Origin: Candidatus Thiodiazotropha sp. 'RUGA'
Lineage (GTDB): Bacteria; Pseudomonadota; Gammaproteobacteria; Chromatiales; Chromatiaceae
Direction: 5' to 3'
Assembly (NCBI GenBank): GCA_016842065.1
Contig: JAEPDS010000029.1
Location: 1-49,753, forward strand
Length of the DNA: 49,753 bases
Below the pieces are notes generated by a model. That model was not told where the DNA came from, ran no database searches, and was given only the letters and a program-made list of their open reading frames with translations. Shown in pieces: positions 42,943 to 49,753 of the stretch. Each line of letters starts with the position of its first letter. Position 1 is the first letter of the stretch. The translations under genes and the position numbers were made by a program.

Positions 42943-44451
42943 ATGTCCAGATCCGCCGCAGCCGCGCCCCTTCAACACTCCCTGTTTTCGCCCCAGTCAC
43001 CAGTGCTTCCCAGGCCGTCTGCGACAGGGCGTTCAGTGCTGTGGATGAGTCTCTTTTTTCCCCGTTTATCCCTGCAGGTGCTGGAAGCGGATGTGGATGC
43101 CAGGCCCTGGGCGGTGATCGATGAAGCCCATGGCAAACCGATCGTCCACGCCGCGTCACAACCGGCCCGCAAGATGGGGGTGGAGAGCGGTATGGCGCTT
43201 ACCGCGGCTTATGCGTTGTGTCCCGAGCTGGAGGCCGAACCGCGTGATCGCTCGGCCGAACAGGCCTGCTTAACCGATCTGGCCGACGGGGCCATGCAGT
43301 ACAGCTCCGTGGTCAGCCTGGAGCCTCAGGCATTGCTGTTGGAGGTAGCTGCCAGTTTGAAGTTGTTTGGCGGTTTGCAGGCACTGTACGAGCGAGTGGA
43401 AGGCGATCTGCGGCAGCAACCCTATGATGTGGAGATTGCGGTTGCTCCCTCGCCACAGGCGGCTTTGTTGCTGGCGCGTTGCGCTATGCAGACCTGCATC
43501 ACTGAACGCGCTGCGTTGCGCGCAGAGCTGGGTAGACTGCCGCTTGCGGTACTGCCCGTTTCCGAGAAGCAGGCGACTCTGCTCGGCAGAATGGGTTTGC
43601 GGGAGTTGCGTGATGTATGGCGCCTTCCCAGAGCGGGATTGATAAAACGATTGGGGCTGGAGTTTATCGACTATCTCGATCGGTTGTTGTGTGACAAACC
43701 CGAACTTCGCTTATCCCATAAGAGCGCAGCGAATTTCTCTGCCTCCTGGTGCTTCCCTCAAGAGACGGAAAACTTGACCTTCATACTCTACGGCATCGAG
43801 CAGCTCCTGCCGCGCTTGGTGAACTTCATGCGCTTGCGGGAATTGGCGCTGAACCGACTCCAGGTAGTCTTTTATCATCAAGACAAACAGGCATCGCGTC
43901 TGGAATTGGGTACACGACAGCTATGCCGTGACGAAACGCACCTATCGACACTGATACGCGAACGCTTTAATCAGGAGAAACTGTCGGCACCGGTATTGGA
44001 GTTGGTGCTGCTCGCTGAGGAGTTTCATCCTGCCGTTATCGGCAATCAATCGCTGTTTGCGCCGGGTGAAGAACAGGGCAGCGATTGGCAACAGGTGTTG
44101 GATCAGCTGCAGACCCGCTTGGGAGAAGAGGCGGTATGCCATCTGCAACTGCGTGATGAGCACCGACCCGAATACGCCTGGGCTTATACTCCGGTCCAAC
44201 CTATAGAGCAAAAAAGTCATGGGTTATTGAAGAGACGCCCGATCTGGCTGATGTCACAGCCACAGCGACTGGGCAGTGGATTGAAAGAGATTCAATTGAC
44301 TTCCGAAACGGAACGCATCGAGGGTGGCTGGTGGGATGGTTTTGATATCCGTCGCGATTACTATCGGGCACGTGATCGTCATGGCCGGCGTTTGTGGCTG
44401 TTTCGCAATCTACAGGATGGGGAGTGGTATCTGCAGGGTTTGTTCGGGTAA
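42943..44451 (+). CDS. imuB: ImuB, catalytically inactive Y-family polymerase
   Basis: 502 residues with the Y-family fold: palm start VLWMSLFFPRLSLQVLEADV, where the catalytic aspartates of true polymerases are absent. ImuB bridges ImuA, DnaE2 and the sliding clamp. Two clamp-binding-like motifs are visible, QHSLF at residues 11-15 and QSLF at 369-372. The second lies where family members carry theirs. A 30-residue extension before the fold is unusual. Start at ATG 42943, 12 bases after imuA. Confidence 0.92.
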   Translation: MSRSAAAAPLQHSLFSPQSPVLPRPSATGRSVLWMSLFFPRLSLQVLEADVDARPWAVIDEAHGKPIVHAASQPARKMGVESGMALTAAYALCPELEAEPRDRSAEQACLTDLADGAMQYSSVVSLEPQALLLEVAASLKLFGGLQALYERVEGDLRQQPYDVEIAVAPSPQAALLLARCAMQTCITERAALRAELGRLPLAVLPVSEKQATLLGRMGLRELRDVWRLPRAGLIKRLGLEFIDYLDRLLCDKPELRLSHKSAANFSASWCFPQETENLTFILYGIEQLLPRLVNFMRLRELALNRLQVVFYHQDKQASRLELGTRQLCRDETHLSTLIRERFNQEKLSAPVLELVLLAEEFHPAVIGNQSLFAPGEEQGSDWQQVLDQLQTRLGEEAVCHLQLRDEHRPEYAWAYTPVQPIEQKSHGLLKRRPIWLMSQPQRLGSGLKEIQLTSETERIEGGWWDGFDIRRDYYRARDRHGRRLWLFRNLQDGEWYLQGLFG

Positions 44452-44462
44452 GGGGATTGGAT

Positions 44463-47400
44463 ATGTCCTATGCCGAACTCCACTGCATCAGCAACTTCAC
44501 CTTTTTACAGGGTGCCTCCCACCCGGAGGAGCTCGTCGCACGCGCGGCGCTGCTCAACTATCGCGCCCTGGCCATCACCGACGAGTGCACACTGGCCGGT
44601 GTGGTACGCGCCCATGTGGAGGCCAAGCGGCAGCAACTCCACCTCATTATCGGCAGTCGGTTCAGGCTGGATGACGGCCTGTCATTTTTACTCTTGGCGA
44701 CCAACCGTAAGGGCTACGGCCAGCTCTCCACCTTGATCTCAACGGCACGCCGCAATGCGGATAAAGGCGACTATCATCTGACCCGTCTCGATTTGACCCG
44801 GCATAGCCTGAGTGACTGCCTTGCTTTATGGCTGCCGGGAGAAGCGCAGGAGGTTGTTTTTCTCAACGAGCTTTTCCCCAAGCGATTGTGGATCGCGGTA
44901 GAGCTGTCACTGACGGACAAGGATCGGGCGCACCTGGAACATCTGCGGCGTCTGTCCCAGCACCACGGTATCCCCCTAACGGCTAGCGGTAATGTACAGA
45001 TGCATCAACGCAATCGGCGTATCCTGCACGATACCCTAACCGCAATTCGTTTCAACATGCCCCTGGCGCAACTGGGTAAACGATTGGCCGCGAATGGAGA
45101 AGGTCACCTGCGCCCTTACCAGCGCCTGGCAGAAATCTACCCTCAGGAGCTGTTGCAGGAAACCCTGACTATTGCCGAACGCTGTACCTTCTCGCTGTAT
45201 GAGTTGCGTTACGAGTACCCCAGTGAACTGGTACCTGAAGGTTACAGCGCCACTGACTGGTTGCGCATCCAGGTTGAAGCCGGTGCCAAAGAGCGCTGGC
45301 CGCAAGGGGTACCGGATAGAGTCAGAAAAGCGATCAAACATGAACTGGCGCTGATCGCCGAACTGAACTATGAACCCTATTTTCTCACCATTTACGATAT
45401 CGTCTGTTTTGCGCGCCGACAGAAGATTCTTTGCCAGGGTCGAGGCTCGGCGGCCAATTCCACGGTCTGTTACTGTCTCGGCATTACCGCTGTCGACCCG
45501 GCCCGTATGGCGCTGTTGTTCGAAAGATTCATCTCAAAGGAGCGCAATGAGCCTCCGGATATCGATGTGGATTTTGAGAACGCCCGGCGTGAAGAGGTGA
45601 TTCAATACATCTATCGAAAATATGGACGTGAACGAGCGGCCCTGGTTGCCACCGTGATTACCTACCAGCCACGCAGCGCGATACGCGACGTAGGCAAGGC
45701 GCTTGGATTCAGCCCGGTGCAGGTAGAGCGTCTGGCCAGATCCACCCGCTGGTGGGACAGTCAGGTGTTGATCCCCGACCACCTGGCTGAAATGGGCTTT
45801 TCCGCAGAGAGCCCTTTGATCAAACGACTGATCACCCTGGTGGAGATGCTGCTCGGGTTTCCTCGCCATCTCTCCCAGCATGTCGGTGGTTTCATCATCT
45901 CGGCTGGACCGTTGACTCAACTAGTGCCGATTGAAAATGCAGCGATGCAGGACCGAACGGTGATCCAGTGGGAAAAAAACGATGTCGAAGCGCTTGGGTT
46001 ACTGAAGATGGACGTATTGGCGCTGGGTATGCTGACGGCCCTGCGCAAGGCGTTGGGATACATTTCTGCGTCGCAGAAACGGGAACTCTCTCTGTCAGAT
46101 ATTCCAGCGGAAGATCCCAAAGTCTACGAAATGATCAGCCGTGCCGATACAGTGGGCCTGTTCCAAATCGAATCCCGGGCGCAGATGTCGATGCTGCCCA
46201 GGTTGCAACCGCGCAATTACTATGACCTGGTGATTCAGATCGCCATCGTTCGTCCAGGCCCTATACAGGGCGAGATGGTGCATCCCTATCTCTTGCGTCG
46301 CAGCGGCAAGGCACCCGTCACCTATCCCAGCGAGGCGATTCGTTCGGTATTGGAGCGCACCCTGGGCGTGCCGATTTTTCAAGAGCAAGTGATGCAGATT
46401 GCCATGGTGGCGGCCGGTTTCAGTGCGGGTGAAGCGGACCAGTTACGTCGTGCCATGGCGGCCTGGAAACGCAAAGGTGGGCTGGAGCCGTTTCAGAAAA
46501 AGCTGCACAGCGGCATGTGCAAACGAGGTTACAGCGGTGAATTTGCGCAACAGATCTTTCGTCAAATTCGCGGTTTCAGTGATTACGGATTTCCCGAGTC
46601 CCACTCAGCCAGCTTTGCCTTGCTGGCCTATGCCTCGGCCTGGATGAAACTCTATCACCCGGCTGTATACGTTTGCGCACTCTTGAATAGTCAACCGATG
46701 GGATTCTATGCCCCGGCGCAACTGATACAGGATGCCAAACGGCATGGCGTGGAAGTACGTCCAATTGACGTGCGCTTCAGCGAAGCGGACTCCACCCTTG
46801 AATACGATACCCGCGGGGAGCGTTGCGAAGAGCCCAACACACGACCCGCCTTGCGCTTGGGATTGAATATGGTCAAAGGTCTCTCAGAGGAGGGTATTCA
46901 AAATCTGATTGATGCGCGTAAGCGGAAAGCTTTCAACGATGTGGGTGAACTCGCCAATCGAGCCAAACTCCAGCGTGTCGATCTGCAAGCCCTGGCCAGT
47001 GCTGATGCGCTGCAGGGTTTTTCAGGGGATCGTTATCGTGCCCAGTGGCAGGTGAGTGGTGTGGAGGAGCCCTTGCCCCTGTTCCAGGAGTACCACTCCG
47101 AAACTACCGATGTCATGCTGCCCAAACCCGATGAGCGGGAGGAGATCATTGCCGATTATGCCAGTAGCGGTGTGAGCCTGCGGCGCCATCCTGTCGCTTT
47201 GTTGAGAGCCCGCCTGGAGAAAAGACGCGTTCATACGGCACAGGCACTCTGGTCGGTGCGCAATGGTGCCGTCGCCCGGACCGCAGGACTGGTTATCGGT
47301 CGTCAACGCCCCGGCACGGCCTCCGGCGTCATTTTTGTCACCCTGGAAGATGAAACCGGTCAAGCCAATATCATCGTCTGGCCGAAGATCGCCGAAGCGC

Positions 47401-47549
47401 AACGTAAGCCTCTGTTACAGTCACAGCTATTGATCGTCAGCGGTATCGTGCAACAGCAGGATGGGGTGTTGCATTTAATTGCCGGGCGTTTGGAGGATCG
47501 TACTGACTGGCTGGGGGAGCTGGAGACAAAATCGAGGGATTTTCATTGA
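44463..47549 (+). CDS. dnaE2: DnaE2, error-prone DNA polymerase
   Basis: 1028 residues, the usual length. A PHP domain starts the protein ([20 protein letters not shown]). The polymerase active site includes [10 protein letters not shown] near residue 385-395, and fingers and the helix-hairpin-helix region follow ([20 protein letters not shown]). A C-terminal OB fold is seen in [14 protein letters not shown] and [16 protein letters not shown]. It is the catalytic polymerase of SOS mutagenesis. AGGGGA precedes ATG 44463, 11 bases after imuB. Confidence 0.95.
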   Translation: MSYAELHCISNFTFLQGASHPEELVARAALLNYRALAITDECTLAGVVRAHVEAKRQQLHLIIGSRFRLDDGLSFLLLATNRKGYGQLSTLISTARRNADKGDYHLTRLDLTRHSLSDCLALWLPGEAQEVVFLNELFPKRLWIAVELSLTDKDRAHLEHLRRLSQHHGIPLTASGNVQMHQRNRRILHDTLTAIRFNMPLAQLGKRLAANGEGHLRPYQRLAEIYPQELLQETLTIAERCTFSLYELRYEYPSELVPEGYSATDWLRIQVEAGAKERWPQGVPDRVRKAIKHELALIAELNYEPYFLTIYDIVCFARRQKILCQGRGSAANSTVCYCLGITAVDPARMALLFERFISKERNEPPDIDVDFENARREEVIQYIYRKYGRERAALVATVITYQPRSAIRDVGKALGFSPVQVERLARSTRWWDSQVLIPDHLAEMGFSAESPLIKRLITLVEMLLGFPRHLSQHVGGFIISAGPLTQLVPIENAAMQDRTVIQWEKNDVEALGLLKMDVLALGMLTALRKALGYISASQKRELSLSDIPAEDPKVYEMISRADTVGLFQIESRAQMSMLPRLQPRNYYDLVIQIAIVRPGPIQGEMVHPYLLRRSGKAPVTYPSEAIRSVLERTLGVPIFQEQVMQIAMVAAGFSAGEADQLRRAMAAWKRKGGLEPFQKKLHSGMCKRGYSGEFAQQIFRQIRGFSDYGFPESHSASFALLAYASAWMKLYHPAVYVCALLNSQPMGFYAPAQLIQDAKRHGVEVRPIDVRFSEADSTLEYDTRGERCEEPNTRPALRLGLNMVKGLSEEGIQNLIDARKRKAFNDVGELANRAKLQRVDLQALASADALQGFSGDRYRAQWQVSGVEEPLPLFQEYHSETTDVMLPKPDEREEIIADYASSGVSLRRHPVALLRARLEKRRVHTAQALWSVRNGAVARTAGLVIGRQRPGTASGVIFVTLEDETGQANIIVWPKIAEAQRKPLLQSQLLIVSGIVQQQDGVLHLIAGRLEDRTDWLGELETKSRDFH

Positions 47550-47669
47550 ATGTGATGGGTAATAAAAACAAATTCAGTGGCCCAAAAATATAGGTCAATT
47601 GTATTCTGGTTTGACTAGGGCAATTCAATAGTAGTTGTGCAGATTGATTTTACTCATTTGAGCTTGGCA

Positions 47670-48893
47670 TCAACCAACTGCTTTTAACGCTCGGCGTAAA
47701 TTCCCGGTTAAATGTTTTGGATGAGATTTTGTTAGGACCACAGAGGTACATTGTTGGAAATGGCAGAACTTTTTAATCGCCTTTACAAATTCGGCTATGA
47801 CTGAATCCTCGTCAAAATTATGCTGATCGAAATGGAGTGATTTAATCTCCAGCTGGCCGGTTTTTCTATGGGCTTTACAATCCATTCGCCCAATAAACTC
47901 ATCGCGGTAGAGTAGCGGCAAGCAAAAGTAGCCGTAGATCCGTTTGGATGCGGGTAGATAGCACTCCAACTGATAGTCATACTGAAACAACGTTTTCAAC
48001 CGCGCACGCTGGATGATACTGTTATCAAATGGCGAAAGAATCAACAGGCGGTTGTTGAGTCGGGGAAGCCGTTCTTCAAGTGCGCTATTTTCCAATATGA
48101 ATACTTCACCGTTGCTTACTTTGATCTGTTCCAAAGTGCGCTGCGCCAACCTCTCCTTTACCAGTTCATTGACTGTTTTTTGTAATTCTTTGTTTCGACG
48201 CTGGTGGTAGGTCAGTCCCTTGAGGGAGATCAATCCATGGCATTGCAACTGTCTGTTCAAAATGTGTGATGCAAACTCTTCCATGCTGGGCATTTGTGTG
48301 TTGATGTGAGAGGGCACGACTCGCTCGGTCAGGTCATAGGTTTTCTGGAAACCTTCCCGGCTGCTTACCATCAGATCACCTTCCATATAGAGTTGTTCGA
48401 GTGCTTTTTTGGCAGGCTTCCAATCCCACCAGCCTGCGCGTTTTGTGGTATTCGTTTTTACATCCCGGGAGCGTAATGGGCCATCTGAACGTATACGGGC
48501 CAACAGCTCGCTCATGAGTTTCTTGTCAGGCTCTTTATACCAATGGGTTTGGCCGTTCTTAATCGCGTGTTTATAGGGTAAAGAGAAACGAAAATCGGAG
48601 ATGGGTAAAAAAGCCGCCGCGTGTGCCCAATACTCAAAAATATCGCCATCGATCAGCATTTGATTGGTCATGGATGGCTTGAAGCCAGGTACTCTGGAGT
48701 GAAAAACATGATGGTGCGCTCTTTCCACCACCGATATGGTGTCAATCTGCACATAGCCGATATGGTTGATCGCTTTACGAGCACCCGACAAACCACTTCC
48801 ATAGGGTTTAACCTGCAGCAAACCTTGAGCAGCTAACGCATGACGTCGTAAACGAGCAGATGCTTGTGAGGATTTGATTTCAATTGTGGTCAT
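47670..48893 (-). CDS. YcaQ-family DNA glycosylase (HTH_42)
   Basis: 407 residues with the winged-helix HTH_42 fold. The catalytic QxD motif typical of the YcaQ branch reads Q49-I-D51 (IGYVQIDTISVV), followed by AHHHVFHSRVPGF. Later segments, FEYWAHAAAFLP and LLILSPFDNSIIQRARLKTL, are family-typical. YcaQ unhooks interstrand crosslinks and removes bulky alkylated purines. Its position after a mutagenic polymerase cassette on the opposite strand may be coincidence. No SOS box of either type is seen upstream. Confidence 0.88.
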   Translation of the reverse strand: MTTIEIKSSQASARLRRHALAAQGLLQVKPYGSGLSGARKAINHIGYVQIDTISVVERAHHHVFHSRVPGFKPSMTNQMLIDGDIFEYWAHAAAFLPISDFRFSLPYKHAIKNGQTHWYKEPDKKLMSELLARIRSDGPLRSRDVKTNTTKRAGWWDWKPAKKALEQLYMEGDLMVSSREGFQKTYDLTERVVPSHINTQMPSMEEFASHILNRQLQCHGLISLKGLTYHQRRNKELQKTVNELVKERLAQRTLEQIKVSNGEVFILENSALEERLPRLNNRLLILSPFDNSIIQRARLKTLFQYDYQLECYLPASKRIYGYFCLPLLYRDEFIGRMDCKAHRKTGQLEIKSLHFDQHNFDEDSVIAEFVKAIKKFCHFQQCTSVVLTKSHPKHLTGNLRRALKAVG

Positions 48894-49094
48894 ACTTGTG
48901 CGATGCGCCGCATCGGCGGCAGATAATCATCATAAGGTAGCTATCCGGATTTATGATAACGGGTGTATTATTTCTGACCGATTAACTTTGATCCATAGGA
49001 TAGATACAGGTTGGTTTCAGTTGGTTTCTCAAATGCCTCTTGTTATACGTGAAAAAAGCACCAGGTATCAGCATGCCAAACAGAAAGAGAAAAT

Positions 49095-49753
49095 AGCTCC
49101 CCTCTCCCCTTGTGGGAGAGGGGTCGGGGGAGAGGGGGATTACCCATCAACACCCACATCCATTGAATCAATCCCCAGTAGTTGAATTGGTGGGTACGTG
49201 CAGCTGATAAATCATTTGCATCAATCGCTTGATGCTCACCCTCTCCCCAACCCCTCTCCCATCAAGGGAGAGGGGCTATTAAGCAGTCTTACGCGAGCGT
49301 TTGCGGTGATTGGCGTCCATTTGCGGCCAATTGCAGAAATCCAAAGTCTTAATCATTAGTAATACAAATGAGAGAGTAGCTCCCCTCTCCCCTTGTGGGA
49401 GAGGGGCCGGGGGAGAGGGGGATTACCCATCAACACCCACATCCATTGAATCAATCCCCAGTAGTTGAATTGATCGGTGAGTGCAACTGTTAAATCAATT
49501 GCATCAATCGCTTGACGCTCACCCTCTCCCCAACCCCTCTCCCATCAAGGGAGAGGGGCTATTAAGCAGTCTTACGCGAGCGTTTGCGGTGATTGGCATC
49601 CATTTGCGGCCAATTGCAGAAATCCAAAGTCATCAGAATTTGTACTACAAATGAGAGAGTAGCTCCCCTCTCCCCTTGCGGGAGAGGGGCCGGGGGAGAG
49701 GGGGATTCCCCATCAGCACACACATCCATTGAATCAATCCCCAGTAGTTGAAT
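49095..49753. repeat. Tandem repeat, 283-bp unit, continues past the window
   Basis: Units begin at 49095, 49378 and 49661, exactly 283 bases apart; the third is cut by the window edge. Copies differ at scattered positions. Each unit holds two strong hairpins of the form CCCCTCTCCC-loop-GGGAGAGGGG (49099-49123 and 49251-49275 in the first unit). GGGAGAGGGG-type and CCCTCTCCCC-type segments inside one unit could also pair over longer range. No gene or RNA gene is recognised in it. Confidence 0.85.

Noticed and set aside
49095-49753. CRISPR array
   Set aside because: The period is 283 bases with the whole unit repeated; there are no short repeats separated by unique spacers.

Overview
The window reads as chromosome of a free-living or symbiotic gammaproteobacterium. 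LexA/ImuA/ImuB/DnaE2, the ArgA/ArgE arginine route, MipA/OmpV, YcaQ-type proteins and many periplasmic c-type cytochromes all fit that group. A facultatively denitrifying sulfur oxidiser of the Chromatiales / Sedimenticola / Thiodiazotropha kind is my best guess, but this is inference from gene content only. I see no rRNA, tRNA, CRISPR array, phage or complete insertion sequence.

Layout. 1-10 kb: the tail of a GGDEF-like protein; a bacteriohemerythrin gene bracketed by perfect 25-bp inverted repeats; a 46-residue membrane protein; argE-argA; a PilZ protein with a HbpS/GlcG-like protein and a hemolysin-III family membrane protein; then DUF302, a small outer-membrane barrel, a VirK/YbjX (DUF535) protein and an MscS channel. 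10-20 kb: a PAS-GGDEF cyclase, an acidic beta-helix repeat protein in an AT-rich stretch, a surface protein with an IPTL-type C-terminal anchor, a GYxxG-repeat secreted protein, an exported rhodanese, a MipA-like barrel and a pentapeptide-repeat protein.

20.4-34.8 kb is the core of the window: a complete clade II (Sec-type) nitrous oxide reductase locus. It starts with a small exported protein and a ZnuA-SCO1 fusion, followed by nosZ, two cytochrome c genes, nosB, nosD, nosG, nosH, nosF, nosL, nosY, a YtkA/FixH-like protein and, convergent, another diheme cytochrome c. Four FNR/DNR-type boxes (three perfect TTGAT-N4-ATCAA, one with a single mismatch) lie upstream of separate units here, suggesting one anaerobic regulon. 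NosR and NosX are absent, as expected for clade II.

35-39.7 kb: periplasmic redox and envelope genes (MsrA, a CPFC thioredoxin-fold protein, a YHS protein, an AraC regulator, an ABZJ_00895-type membrane protein, a small secreted protein). 39.9-41.7 kb: an 81-residue protein with a CSNCH motif, translationally coupled to an MNIO (DUF692) enzyme carrying a C-terminal extension that looks like its usual partner protein. This is a candidate peptide-modification system and the best candidate for something undescribed. 41.7-47.5 kb: a lexA | imuA-imuB-dnaE2 SOS mutagenesis cassette whose shared promoter holds an unusual TTTCTCTA-N8-TAGAGAAA operator instead of the usual gammaproteobacterial LexA box. 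A YcaQ-type DNA glycosylase follows, and the window ends in a 283-bp GC-rich tandem repeat that runs off the edge.
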